Assembly: GCA_021295715.1 (NCBI GenBank)
Contig: JAGWBV010000040.1
Coordinates: 1 to 64,000, forward strand
Source: Candidatus Poribacteria bacterium
GTDB taxonomy: Bacteria; Poribacteria; WGA-4E; WGA-3G
Direction: 5' to 3'
Length of the DNA: 64,000 nucleotides
The notes under the pieces are model-generated. The model saw nothing but the letters and a program-made list of their open reading frames with translations. It did not search any database and had not been told where the DNA came from. How positions within the stretch are numbered: the stretch's first letter is position 1; each line of letters starts with the position of its first letter. A program made the translations under genes and the position numbers. Positions 16,975 through 26,467 of this stretch are shown here, piece by piece.

Positions 16975-17955
16975 CTATTCTTCTGACGACTCATCTGATT
17001 CCTCGGTTTCCGCTTCTTCTACTTTCGGCGGTTCCGGAATATTTTCAGGATAGGTTTTTAACTTGCCTTTTTCAGTAATTTCGGAGACCCATTCATTGAT
17101 ACGCGCGCGTTTCTTTTCGCGCTCAACCGTTCTACGGACATCGTCCTTGACCTCGTCGAATTCCTGCTGGCGGTCTGGATGATGCTCTTCTTTACGGAAG
17201 ATGAGATAGAAGGTATCTTCATTGACATCTACCTCAAAAAGGGTATCCGTCGTTTCGCCGATTTCTTGCGCAAAAACAGCGTCGATGAACTCCGCCCAAC
17301 GCGGTGATGCGGATTTGGTAAACATGTTGGTGTTCCCTGGGTCGTCTTGATTGGTGCCAGGTCCGTTGGCGAGTTTACCGGCTTCGGTGAGTTCCTTTGC
17401 CATCTCAGCGATGTCTTTGCCTGCTTTGATAGCATCAAGGGTCTCGTTGCCAAGATCTTCATCGTCAACCGTAATACAGGTTGCGCGAACCTTGGCTTCC
17501 TCAATGTACTCACTCAAATTCGCTTGATAATGTGCCATGAGATCTTCATCGGTAATGACGATCTTAGCATCCACTTCAGCTTCGGTCAATTTTTCAACCA
17601 TCAACTGATGCGTATAGTCTTCAAGCTTTTTGACGTGTTCGGCAAGCGAATCAAATCCGTCGTCGGCAGCGCGAAGAATCTGGAGTCGTTCATCTATCAA
17701 TTCCTCAAGATACTCGGCTTTGTCTTCCCGAGTATCATAGTTCTGTTGACGATAAACGGGCAATTCTGCGATGGCAGCGTTCAAATCAGCCAATGAGATT
17801 TGATAAGGTTTGCCATTCCATTTGTACTCTGCCAAAATTACCTTGCTTTCGTCCATAGCAGACATGGGTTGTTCATGACTATCGGATTGAACAAATCTCC
17901 ATGTCAGTAGACAGGTCAGGGTAACAATTACAAAGATAGCAATCGTTTTTTTCAT
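16975..17955 (-). CDS. PpiC-type peptidyl-prolyl isomerase, membrane-anchored paralogue
   Basis: 326-residue paralogue of the downstream PpiC protein. An N-terminal hydrophobic stretch (MKKTIAIFVIVTLTCLLTW) is a signal anchor or signal peptide. The motif YKWNGKPYQISLADLNAAI parallels FEWNGKQRITLEEMMQEI in the neighbour. A parvulin-like domain (KVRATCITVD to TFYLIFRKEE) and an acidic tail follow. The ATG at 17955 is preferred; a CCGCAAGGAA element that supplies an SD lies just before it. About 100 bases of GTCAGC-type repeats separate the two paralogues. Together with surA and the LptD insert, four consecutive genes here encode parvulin domains. Confidence 0.78.
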   Translation of the reverse strand: MKKTIAIFVIVTLTCLLTWRFVQSDSHEQPMSAMDESKVILAEYKWNGKPYQISLADLNAAIAELPVYRQQNYDTREDKAEYLEELIDERLQILRAADDGFDSLAEHVKKLEDYTHQLMVEKLTEAEVDAKIVITDEDLMAHYQANLSEYIEEAKVRATCITVDDEDLGNETLDAIKAGKDIAEMAKELTEAGKLANGPGTNQDDPGNTNMFTKSASPRWAEFIDAVFAQEIGETTDTLFEVDVNEDTFYLIFRKEEHHPDRQQEFDEVKDDVRRTVEREKKRARINEWVSEITEKGKLKTYPENIPEPPKVEEAETEESDESSEE

Positions 17956-18090
17956 ATTTTTAATGTTCCTTGCGGTATAGTGGCTATCAGCAGAATAGCC
18001 GTCAGCGATCAGCACTCAGGCACCAAAGGAACCTTTGTTAACGAAAATCCCTTAACTGATAGCCGATGGCTGATAATTGATAGCCGTTGG

Positions 18091-21000
18091 TTACATATCA
18101 ACAAACAACCTGAGCGTTTGTTGCAATTCGGTCAACATATTCACGCCAGTCACTCCCGGCATGCGAATCTGAAGTTGTGCCGGCGGTTGTAACTGGAGAT
18201 TTTTATTTTGGTGGACTATTTCAATGAATTTCTTCACATTAATTCGTGGTTTTCTTTCATCAAAGGCAACCTTCACCTGCTCCTTTCCAGCAACAATGGC
18301 TGTGATACCGAGATGTTGGCTGAGCTGTTTGATGTCAGCGACCTCCAGCAACATCTCAGCAGGTTCGGGTATTGCCCCGTATCGATCCTTCAACTCCTCG
18401 CGAAGTTCATTAAGTGCTCCTCGATCTTTCAAGCCAGCAATTTTCTTATAGATAGAGACCTTTTGACGGCTATCGGGGACGTAGTCATCCGGCAGATACG
18501 CTTCAATGGGCAGGTTGATACGCGTTTCCACGGTTTCCTCAACCTTTTCACCCCTAAGCGCCATCACCGCTTCCTCAAGAAGTCGACAATACAGTTCATA
18601 ACCGACAGTGACGATGTGTCCATGCTGTTCCGCACCGAGGATATTTCCAGCACCGCGAATCTCTAAATCTCGGAGGGCTATTTTGAAACCTGAACCGAGA
18701 TCTGTGAATTCTTCGATAACGCGAAGTCTCTTTTGTGCGCCCTCTGTGATTGCTTGATCCTGTGGATAGAAGAGATACCCGTAAGCTTGCGCCGCCGCAC
18801 GTCCGACGCGCCCTCGTAACTGATAGAGTTGTGCCAAACCGAGTGCATCCGCTCGATTAATGAGGATCGTGTTAACGTTGGGAATATCCAGTCCCGATTC
18901 AATAATCATTGTGCAGACCAGAACATCATGTTTGTGCCGCACGAACTCCAGCATAATGGTTTCCAATTCACGCTCAGGCATCTGTCCATGTGCGACTGCG
19001 ATGCGCGCATCCGGAACCAGTTGTTGAATTGCTAAAGCGATGCTTTGTATGTCTTGAACGCGATTGTGGACAAAAAACACTTGTCCATCGCGTCCTAATT
19101 CAGTCGTGATGGCTTCCCGAATCACATCACTGTCATAAGGCATGACGTATGTTTGGATCGGCAACCGATCGGCTGGTGGCGTGTTAATGACACTAAAGTC
19201 TCGGATACCCACAAGCGACATGTGGAGTGTACGTGGAATTGGTGTAGCGGTCAATGTAAGGACATCAACGGTTTCTTTGAATTGTTTTATTTTCTCTTTA
19301 TGCTTAACGCCGAAACGATGTTCTTCGTCAACTATTAGGAGTCCGAGGTTGTCGAACGCAACCGTTTTTGAAAGTAGGCTGTGTGTTCCAATCACAACAT
19401 CAACTGTGCCTTTCGCCAACCCCTCTTTAATCTGTTTTATCTCTTTCGGTGTGCGGAACCGATTTAACATTTCGATTTTGACGGGAAAGGGTTGGAAACG
19501 TTTTTCAAAAGTGTCGTAGTGTTGGAGGGCGAGAATGGTCGTAGGGACAAGAACTGCCACCTGTTTCTCGGACATGACGGCTTTGAAAGCGGCACGCAAC
19601 GCTATCTCGGTTTTTCCGTATCCGACATCTCCGCAGACGAGCCGATCCATCGGACGTTCATCTTCCATATCTGCTTTGACATCTTCAATCGCTTGGAGCT
19701 GATCGTTAGTCTCCTGATACGGGAAAAGTGCCTCAAACTCGGTTTGCCAAGGCACCTCAGTCGGGAAACTGAAGCCTTTGCGAGCTTGGCGAAGGGCGTA
19801 CAATTTGATGAGTTCGCCCGCCATCTGTTCAATGGATTTCTTCGCCTTGCCCTTTCGTCGATTCCAAGCAGCCCCCCCAAGACGATCGATACGGGGTTTA
19901 TAAGAATTGTCCTTGCTACCGACATATTTCTGAACGAGGTCAACTTGATAGGTCGGTACATAAAGGATGTCATCCGCGCTGTATCTGAGTATCAGAAAAT
20001 CTTGTGACTTTCCGTCAATTGCCAATCGTCGTATCCCATCATAAATAGCGATGCCGTGCGAGACGTGTACGACATAATCCCCAACCTTTAGATCGATGAG
20101 GCTGAGAATTGGCGTTCCGTCTGTAGAAGGGCGGTGTCGGATAGGACGGCGGTGCTGGCGACTGCCAAAGAGTTCATCTTCGGAAATAACAACAAAATTC
20201 AGTGATTCGTTGAGAAAACCTTCACTAATTATCCCGACACTGGTTTGAATATCTGGAGGCGATAATTCGCGTTCTGCTAATATTTCAGATACGCGCTTCG
20301 ACTGTTGCGGCGTTTCACAGAAAACATGAATTCGGATTCCTTCCTCTGTCCAAGTTTTCATCTGATTGATGACCGTTTGATAGTTACCAGAGGGGAGTGC
20401 CAACGGTTGCATCTCAAAATGCAAAGATGATGTCTGATTGTCCATTACCTCACGGGGTGGTGCTAAGGACGATGAAATAACCGACTGCTTCTCGAATTCA
20501 GCAGTGAGTGTTTCAAAGGAGGCGAGAAGTTTATCGGGTGGGACCATGAGGCTGGATTCCACTAACTTCTTCTCGTACAACTCCTGCATCTGCTCGTGCA
20601 TGTGTGAGGCTTCGCGCTGCTGCCATTGGGGTTCAATGAAACAGACAATTGTGTCATTGGGCAGGTAATCGGGCAGCAACTCGGTTTCTGGAACCAGCAT
20701 CGGCAAAAAGCCTTCTATGCCGTCATGCAGTGGACATTCTTGAAGCCGATATTGAGAAGATGCTGCTTCTGTTAAAGATTGTGTTATTTCCCGAACCGTG
20801 TTTATCAATTGTGGCGTTGCGTGTTCTTTGATGAGAGCATCCGCTTCGGTTTGCCAATGGTCGACCGATACATCAGCAGAAAGGACTTCCCGTAAGGGCG
20901 TAAGTGTAACCGATTCCATTGCTTCCGTTGAACGTTGCGATATCGGATCGAAAGCGCGGATCGTATCAATTTCATCGCCAAAAAACTCTACCCGAATAGG

Positions 21001-21618
21001 CATATCGGCAGTAAGTGGATAGACATCTAAGATGTCGCCTCTACGCGCAAATTCACCCTTGACTTCCACCAGTTCAACATTTTGGTAGCCCCCTTGAATC
21101 AGCATCGCTGCGACATCATCTGGATCTATCTCATCTCCGAGATTGAGGACGCGACATGCCTCGGCAAATCGATGGCGCGGCGGGAGTCTGTAAAGTATCG
21201 CTTGGCTTGATGTTACAATGATGCTTCGTTCTTTATGGAGCAAGTGTTCCAGACATCGCATTCGCTCCGCGACGGTTTCCTTGGGAGGCGCGATGCCATC
21301 AAAAATTTTTCGGTGCCAGCCTGGAAACAGATTTATCTTCGACTGCACATCGAGCATAGGTGTCGCTTCTGAAGCGGGATATGCCGTGTAGGCACAAATT
21401 TCTTCTAAGACTTGCTCGGCTTCACGTTGTGAAGGAAGGATAATCAGGAAGGATTTTTCAGGAAAATCGCAGCTGAGGGTTGCCAAAAGATACGCCGTTG
21501 ATGCGTTTGCTAATCCTCTGAGCCATGGAAGATTCTGGTTTCCATCTTTGAGACGTGCCACCAGCGTTCGATAATTTTCCGTTTTGCGTAGAAGCTCTAT
21601 CACTACTATTTCCTTCAT
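18091..21618 (-). CDS. mfd: Transcription-repair coupling factor Mfd
   Basis: 1175-residue SF2 translocase that releases stalled RNA polymerase and recruits UvrA. In order: UvrB-like N-terminal region (LPWLRGLANASTAYLLATL), RNA polymerase interaction domain (KVGDYVVHVSHGIAIYDGI), Walker A GDVGYGKTEIALRAAFKA, DEEHRFGV box, TATPIPRTLHMS, HNRVQDI, QLRGRVGRAAAQAYGY, and a C-terminal TRCF domain. Length is normal. A GTG at 21603 with AAGGA 7 bases upstream may be the true start rather than the ATG at 21618. mfd followed by parvulin genes is a neighbourhood also seen in deltaproteobacterial genomes, to my recollection. Confidence 0.96.
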   Translation of the reverse strand: MKEIVVIELLRKTENYRTLVARLKDGNQNLPWLRGLANASTAYLLATLSCDFPEKSFLIILPSQREAEQVLEEICAYTAYPASEATPMLDVQSKINLFPGWHRKIFDGIAPPKETVAERMRCLEHLLHKERSIIVTSSQAILYRLPPRHRFAEACRVLNLGDEIDPDDVAAMLIQGGYQNVELVEVKGEFARRGDILDVYPLTADMPIRVEFFGDEIDTIRAFDPISQRSTEAMESVTLTPLREVLSADVSVDHWQTEADALIKEHATPQLINTVREITQSLTEAASSQYRLQECPLHDGIEGFLPMLVPETELLPDYLPNDTIVCFIEPQWQQREASHMHEQMQELYEKKLVESSLMVPPDKLLASFETLTAEFEKQSVISSSLAPPREVMDNQTSSLHFEMQPLALPSGNYQTVINQMKTWTEEGIRIHVFCETPQQSKRVSEILAERELSPPDIQTSVGIISEGFLNESLNFVVISEDELFGSRQHRRPIRHRPSTDGTPILSLIDLKVGDYVVHVSHGIAIYDGIRRLAIDGKSQDFLILRYSADDILYVPTYQVDLVQKYVGSKDNSYKPRIDRLGGAAWNRRKGKAKKSIEQMAGELIKLYALRQARKGFSFPTEVPWQTEFEALFPYQETNDQLQAIEDVKADMEDERPMDRLVCGDVGYGKTEIALRAAFKAVMSEKQVAVLVPTTILALQHYDTFEKRFQPFPVKIEMLNRFRTPKEIKQIKEGLAKGTVDVVIGTHSLLSKTVAFDNLGLLIVDEEHRFGVKHKEKIKQFKETVDVLTLTATPIPRTLHMSLVGIRDFSVINTPPADRLPIQTYVMPYDSDVIREAITTELGRDGQVFFVHNRVQDIQSIALAIQQLVPDARIAVAHGQMPERELETIMLEFVRHKHDVLVCTMIIESGLDIPNVNTILINRADALGLAQLYQLRGRVGRAAAQAYGYLFYPQDQAITEGAQKRLRVIEEFTDLGSGFKIALRDLEIRGAGNILGAEQHGHIVTVGYELYCRLLEEAVMALRGEKVEETVETRINLPIEAYLPDDYVPDSRQKVSIYKKIAGLKDRGALNELREELKDRYGAIPEPAEMLLEVADIKQLSQHLGITAIVAGKEQVKVAFDERKPRINVKKFIEIVHQNKNLQLQPPAQLQIRMPGVTGVNMLTELQQTLRLFVDM

Positions 21619-21701
21619 TGGCTGTCAGGGGATTAACCATCGGCTATCAGGTCGCTTCGCTTTCGGCGGTCAGGAAAGCGGTGTTTTGCTGACCGCCGAG
21701 A

Positions 21702-21730
21702 GGGGTCCCCACCCGTTACTCGGAAAGGGA
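21702..21730. repeat. GGGTGGGGACCCC dispersed repeat, copy B
   Basis: GGGGTCCCCACCCGTTACTC, the inverse of the element at 8906-8935. It lies in the 147-base gap between mfd and the DUF3108-like gene, beside GTCAGC-type repeats. Confidence 0.6.
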
Positions 21731-21765
21731 AACGCAGCGAACCCCCTGACTGCTGATCGCCATGC

Positions 21766-22533
21766 TTAATCTGTAAATTCGATGTCAGCTAAAGCGATTT
21801 TTACTGTCAATTGTCCTATCTTGCTCTCCGCTTTGACAGGTAAGCGACGTTCATCATCTGTGAGCCAGAAGCGGTCGCCTGCTGAAGTTCGCAGGACGAG
21901 CGTTTTGACCATGCCCAATGCCTTACTTTTTACCATCTCGCTACGCTCAACAGCGAGCGTAACCTTCTGGACTTTTCCCTTGGCGATAATCGGAAAAAAA
22001 TAGGTTTTACCGAGTTCAAATTCTTTAGAACGCAAAAAGTAGAGCGTTGACAGTTCATCTTGTGTGCCAATGGGTGTTTCTATGACTTTTGTTTCGCGTC
22101 TTTCAGGCGATTTCGGCTTCGGACGTGAGGTCTTTTCATATGCTGCCGTTTCTTCTCGAAAATCAACGGTGACGGTGGCACGATATTTTTGATCTTGCAG
22201 GCGATTCTGAAAGCGAACCGGTGAGAGGGTAATCGGATTTAAGTACGTCTCCTCTTGTCTTTGGAAACTATATACTCTAAAAAGTGAACGGGTTTTCATT
22301 TGAGACTGGATGTGATAAACGTCCTCCCCATTCATTGAGGTCTCTTTGACAATCCAGTCCGTTCGCTGGGCGGCAGGTATTTTTTTCCAACTAATGTTAT
22401 AGGTTAATTTTTCTCCGACCCTTAGTGGATTCGGAGCGAGGTCTGGGCTTTCAACAAGTGAACGGGAAACACCATTTACGGCAAGCGTCCCGATCAGCAA
22501 AAAGATGGAAATTAAGTGCTTTGCATACTGCAA
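21766..22533 (-). CDS. DUF3108-like secreted protein
   Basis: 255 residues with a signal peptide (LISIFLLIGTLAVNGVS). The motif LRVGEKLTYNISWKKIPA at about 37-54 and the later RFQNRLQDQKY and LRTSAGDRFWLTDDERRLPV match the DUF3108 family of periplasmic beta-rich proteins of unknown function. It ends VKIALADIEF, as in family members. An SD (AAGGAC) lies upstream within a CAAGG/AATTAAAAA element. Gene order with a DUF5683-like protein, an fnIII lipoprotein and mfd suggests an envelope role, but none is demonstrated. Confidence 0.72.
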   Translation of the reverse strand: MQYAKHLISIFLLIGTLAVNGVSRSLVESPDLAPNPLRVGEKLTYNISWKKIPAAQRTDWIVKETSMNGEDVYHIQSQMKTRSLFRVYSFQRQEETYLNPITLSPVRFQNRLQDQKYRATVTVDFREETAAYEKTSRPKPKSPERRETKVIETPIGTQDELSTLYFLRSKEFELGKTYFFPIIAKGKVQKVTLAVERSEMVKSKALGMVKTLVLRTSAGDRFWLTDDERRLPVKAESKIGQLTVKIALADIEFTD

Positions 22534-22682
22534 ACTTTTTGTCCTTTTTTAATTACACCTTGCAAGTAAGTTTCGCGATCTGTTATTGGCAGGCTTATGT
22601 TTCGAGTCGCATGTCATTTCATTCCGTGCTCGGTTTTTGACTGGAGCATTTTCTCTTACCAGCCACTGACCACTAATCGCTA

Positions 22683-23327
22683 TTAGAACCGATGTGTAAA
22701 GATTAGAGAACGGATACCATTGTCTCTTTGTTGCACCTGCACAGAAAATCTTCGATTATTATACGCTTCGGTTGTCTTCGGGGCATCAATGATGTTCCAA
22801 ATGTGGATTCCGATACCCGCGGCGAGAAAAACGCCGCTCAAAAAGGCGTGGTTATTTCTCCGGGTGCGTCCCTGTTCATACGTTAAGAATTCACCCGTTC
22901 GGATGTCTTGAAATCCTGTCTCGAAAACACCTTGATCGTTGTAATGCAGGGCGCGTGCAATATTATAGCCAGCAAGTGCAAAGGTCCCTAACTCAGCAGT
23001 CAGAAAAAGCGTCGCTTTTGTATAATTACGAGCGTAAGCTTGCCCCAGTCCAGGCATAAAAGTTGACAACCGCGATGCTTTTTTGAGATCAAGTGCTGGA
23101 TAGTAGCGTTCTGCGTGTTCCCGAAAGAGTGGATACTCCGATTCAGGCTCAGGAGTGCCCAAATAGTTTCGGAAAAGCGATTGCGTTTTGTTGTTTTCAG
23201 TGTCAGAATTTTCATCAGGGGACGCGGTTTCAGCGTTTACCGATACAGAACCGGAGATGAAAATTAACAGAAACACAAGTAGCATGCATAGAGGCGGCAC
23301 CCACACCGCCTTAACTTTTTTTAGCAT
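22683..23327 (-). CDS. DUF5683-like membrane/secreted protein
   Basis: 214 residues. An N-terminal hydrophobic segment (WVPPLCMLLVFLLIFIS) is followed by a spacer, then KASRLSTFMPGLGQAYARNY, the PGLGQxY signature of DUF5683 proteins common in Bacteroidetes and related envelopes. Two further hydrophobic helices follow (LTAELGTFALAGYNIA and FLSGVFLAAGIGIHIWNII). AGGAG is 9 bases before the ATG. The gap to the upstream lipoprotein gene is 12 bases, so they are cotranscribed. Function unknown. Confidence 0.7.
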   Translation of the reverse strand: MLKKVKAVWVPPLCMLLVFLLIFISGSVSVNAETASPDENSDTENNKTQSLFRNYLGTPEPESEYPLFREHAERYYPALDLKKASRLSTFMPGLGQAYARNYTKATLFLTAELGTFALAGYNIARALHYNDQGVFETGFQDIRTGEFLTYEQGRTRRNNHAFLSGVFLAAGIGIHIWNIIDAPKTTEAYNNRRFSVQVQQRDNGIRSLIFTHRF

Positions 23328-23339
23328 GAAGTGTACTCC

Positions 23340-24137
23340 TTATTGAAGTATCTTAAGAGATGGTGCCAATTGGACATTTTCTGGTTCCGTTTGGTATGCC
23401 CAATCGAAGATGACGGCATCATCAGAAAGTTTGCGCACCTGGATTTTGGCGAAGTTTCCATCGGGTGTATAGATGGCATAGATATGCCCCTCAATGAGTT
23501 CAACAAATAGCGTCGTATACCCAAATTCCGGAACAATATCAATGCCGTCAAAGTATTCATGATACCCCAAATCTTGCATGGACGTATCATTGTCCGAATA
23601 GAGATAAGGAACGTTTACCTCAGTATCAAAACCGAAATAGACATCGGTCGCGGGTGTGTCCCAGGGGATGCTCCCTTTTTCTGGTCGAGAGAAATCAAAC
23701 CCACTTCTTCCAGGCGAAAGGTTGTAGTCATCAAGGACGACGTTCTGTCCTTCGGGTCGGGGCGTATCCCAAGCATCTTCGGGACTCAGTTTGCTCTCGT
23801 TTCCGTCAATGTCATAAGCGGAAACAGCGTAGTGGTAAGTCTCCCCGTTTCGCACTGTTGTATCTTCATAACGCGTGGTATTTTCCGATACCTCTACTAA
23901 TGCATTAAAATCTGTGTCGTTGCGTCCACGCCACACTGTATAACCCGCCAAGTCATATTCGCCATTCGGGTACCACTCAATGGTGACCTGCTCATCGCCT
24001 GTAATAGTTCTGACTCCGCGAGGCGTCGCAGGCGGCTCGTCGTCCGTATCGCTCGTATCAACGTAACATCCACCGATATTACCAAGCAACATAACAAAGA
24101 GTAGTGTTATGAGAATCCCGTTAATTTTGACTAACAT
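23340..24137 (-). CDS. Fibronectin type III lipoprotein
   Basis: 265-residue outer-envelope lipoprotein. Signal sequence with a lipobox ending LLGNIGGC (Cys about 25), a short acidic linker, then one fnIII domain at about 36-120 (TPRGVRTITGDEQVTIEWYP to YHYAVSAYDIDGNES). The C-terminal half (FGFDTEVNVPYLYSDNDT) is not recognised but is beta-rich. GGAGG lies 9 bases before the ATG. It heads the short operon with the DUF5683-like gene. It lacks the C-terminal W-x-x-x-K tag of other secreted proteins in the window. Confidence 0.75.
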   Translation of the reverse strand: MLVKINGILITLLFVMLLGNIGGCYVDTSDTDDEPPATPRGVRTITGDEQVTIEWYPNGEYDLAGYTVWRGRNDTDFNALVEVSENTTRYEDTTVRNGETYHYAVSAYDIDGNESKLSPEDAWDTPRPEGQNVVLDDYNLSPGRSGFDFSRPEKGSIPWDTPATDVYFGFDTEVNVPYLYSDNDTSMQDLGYHEYFDGIDIVPEFGYTTLFVELIEGHIYAIYTPDGNFAKIQVRKLSDDAVIFDWAYQTEPENVQLAPSLKILQ

Positions 24138-24519
24138 GTTTTATTTCCTCCAGAGTTTGAATTGTGTTGAACTCTGTAACGGATATTCTCCTAAATGTGT
24201 TGACAGGCTCTTATAAAATAATATCACAAAAGGCTTCGGAATGCAAGTCAAAATTTCTGGTAATTGGCTATCAGTTATCAGCAATTGACATCGTCTGAAT
24301 CGGGGATCCCGTAGATTTCGCGGATTACGGATACTTCTGTCTTAATCAGGTTTCTCAGGATTATGGGTTTTCCAAGATTAGAGACGCTCCTTGTCGGGAA
24401 TCGGAATTCCCTCCTACAGAAGAATTGAATGCTTCTACACCGTAAATCTCCAATTGACATTCCATCCCAATTGTGATATGATACGAGGAAAGATTTATGA
24501 TCAACATAAGGGATAGAAA
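24138..24519. other. Divergent intergenic region with repeats and one promoter
   Basis: Divergent gap of 382 bases between the lipoprotein gene and sixA. It holds a GTCAGC/ATCAGC-type repeat near 24265-24290, sequence of the GTCTGAATC...GATTTCGCGGATT type, and a GGGAATCGGAATTCCCTCCT copy at about 24396-24415. No gene seen. Confidence 0.55.
24454..24482 (+). promoter_or_regulatory. Sigma70-type promoter of the sixA-like gene
   Basis: TTGACA (24454-24459), 17-base spacer, TATGAT (24477-24482), 38 bases before the start codon at 24520. Confidence 0.75.
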
Positions 24520-25017
24520 ATGAAAACGCTCCTGATTCTGAGACACGCCAAATCCAGTTGGAATTATCCGGAACTCTCTGATTATGACCGCCCTCTTAAT
24601 GTGCGCGGCAAACGGGACGCACCGCGCATGGGAAAATTTCTGCGAGAACAGAAGTTAATTCCCGATAGGGTCCTCACTTCATCAGCAAAGCGGGCAAGAA
24701 AAACCGCGAATAAAGTCGCAAAAGCGTGCGGTTATACGGGCAAAGTCAAAAAGTTAGATGCGTTTTATGATGCCGTTGTTGGGGTTTATTTTGAAACATT
24801 ACAAGCATTACCAGACAAATATGAATGCGTTATGGTCGTAGGACACAACCCAACGATGGAACAACTCGTAGGCTACTTGACTGGACAGATTAGGCGGATG
24901 CCAACCGCGGCACTGGCACATATTGAACTCCCCATCCAACAATGGGAAACACTGAACTTGGATACAGCAGGAACTTTAGTCAACTTATGGACACCCAAAA
25001 CGCTTTTCACAGATTGA
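24520..25017 (+). CDS. SixA-like histidine phosphatase
   Basis: 165-residue histidine phosphatase of the SixA group, which dephosphorylates phosphohistidine or small phosphate esters. The catalytic LRHAKSSW motif is at residues 6-13, YDRPLNVRGKRDAPRMG follows, and the second catalytic His is in VVGHNPTMEQL. Length matches SixA. AAGGGA precedes the ATG and a near-consensus promoter sits 38 bases upstream. Its last 31 bases overlap the start of the next gene in another frame, so the two are probably translated together. Target protein unknown. Confidence 0.88.
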   Translation: MKTLLILRHAKSSWNYPELSDYDRPLNVRGKRDAPRMGKFLREQKLIPDRVLTSSAKRARKTANKVAKACGYTGKVKKLDAFYDAVVGVYFETLQALPDKYECVMVVGHNPTMEQLVGYLTGQIRRMPTAALAHIELPIQQWETLNLDTAGTLVNLWTPKTLFTD

Positions 25018-26381
25018 GCCAATTGCTATCAGGGGTGCTGTTTCTCCTGTTTGCAGGGTTTTGCACGTTCTGTAGACCTTCCGTAGCTGAAATCCCGGTT
25101 ACGACAGCCAAAGATGGACAATTCCTCCCATGGGTCGTCGACGATGGTGAGGGTGGCGTTATTGTTATGTGGGAGGATTACCGCACCGGTAAGGATTGGG
25201 ATGTCTACGCGCAGCGTGTTGATGGTAGTGACACAACGCGTTGGAAAGAAAATGGGATCGCAATCTGTAAGGTAGGTAGGAATCAACGCCGTCTACGAAT
25301 GATTCGACATGAACAGCACGCGATCGTTGTTTGGAACGACAGACGCGACAGGAGTAATTGGGATATTTATGCCCAAGCGGTGAATCTTGAAGGTGAGGTG
25401 CTTTGGCAAACAGATGGAATACCTGTCTGCGTAAACAGTGCGGATCAATCGACGCAAGCGATTTTGAGTGACGGTGAAGGCGGTGCCATCTGTGTTTGGG
25501 AAGATGAACGCCGAAGTTCTGAATTCCAAGATTTGTACATCCAACGGATCAATGCGAAAGGCGAAATGATGTGGGAACCTAACGGAATGCCCGTTTTTCC
25601 ATCGGAATCCCTCCAGAGCGATCCGATTCTGCTTGCTGATGGGACTGGGGGTTTCTATATTGTTTGGTGGGATGTTATCGGATATGACGCTTGGCACATC
25701 ATGGCATACCGATTGAGTTTAGACGGGAAACCGTTGTGGGACGCGCCGCGTCTCATTTCGCCAGCAGAAGGGATGCAAGGCGAACCGCGGGTGATTGCCG
25801 ATGGTGAAGGCGGATTTATCGTCGTGTGGCAGCTTTATGAAAACTTTATCAACGATCAACTTTACGCCCAACGGGTTGCACCCGACGGTAGCAAATTGTG
25901 GGAGGACACAGGGGTTCCTGTTTGCACTGCACCGGGTATCCAGAAACATGCCTCGATTGTGAGCGACGGAGCAGGCGGTTTCATCGCTGTCTGGCACGAT
26001 GAACGGGATGTTTACTCCGATTTATATATGCAGCGCATCCGTGCCGATGGAACGCTCGTCTGGGAGACGGATGGTATCCCGCTTTGCACAGCCGGTGGAC
26101 ATCAGGATAAACCTTTCATCGTGCGAACTACGGAAAACCGTTTCTCTGTAGTGTGGTTAGATTATCGAGAGGACTTTGGTGAAGAGAGTAGCGATGCTAT
26201 TTATCGCCAGCAAATTGATTTAGAAGGCAAACCATTATGGGAAAGAAACGGGGTCGCTATTTCTACAAGTGAGGGAAAACATTATCCGCCGTTTGTGGTA
26301 ACCGTTGGAGCGGGAAAATGGGTTGTTGTCTGGAGTAACACCCAGCAAGACAATGGCGATATCTATCTTGAGCGGTTTTAG
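24987..26381 (+). CDS. Secreted repeat protein, probable beta-propeller
   Basis: 464 residues. The chosen ATG at 24987 begins a signal peptide (LLSGVLFLLFAGFCTFC). The mature part is about seven copies of a 50-60-residue unit built around DGEGGxIVxWEDxR, then DxYAQRV, then LWExxGxPVC, for example DGEGGVIVMWEDYRTGKDWD and DGAGGFIAVWHDERDVYSDL. Regular WxD...YxQR blades suggest a beta-propeller. It overlaps sixA by 31 bases. No catalytic motif seen and no C-terminal tag of the W-x-x-x-K kind. Similar unit repeats are common in secreted proteins of Poribacteria-like genomes (impression, unverified). Confidence 0.75.
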   Translation: MDTQNAFHRLSQLLSGVLFLLFAGFCTFCRPSVAEIPVTTAKDGQFLPWVVDDGEGGVIVMWEDYRTGKDWDVYAQRVDGSDTTRWKENGIAICKVGRNQRRLRMIRHEQHAIVVWNDRRDRSNWDIYAQAVNLEGEVLWQTDGIPVCVNSADQSTQAILSDGEGGAICVWEDERRSSEFQDLYIQRINAKGEMMWEPNGMPVFPSESLQSDPILLADGTGGFYIVWWDVIGYDAWHIMAYRLSLDGKPLWDAPRLISPAEGMQGEPRVIADGEGGFIVVWQLYENFINDQLYAQRVAPDGSKLWEDTGVPVCTAPGIQKHASIVSDGAGGFIAVWHDERDVYSDLYMQRIRADGTLVWETDGIPLCTAGGHQDKPFIVRTTENRFSVVWLDYREDFGEESSDAIYRQQIDLEGKPLWERNGVAISTSEGKHYPPFVVTVGAGKWVVVWSNTQQDNGDIYLERF

Positions 26382-26467
26382 ACGGATTCTCTGGTCATCT
26401 CAATAATTATCACAATCTAAAAGATTATGCTACAAAGGGGGCAATTTGGGTTAGTAATAGATTGTAT

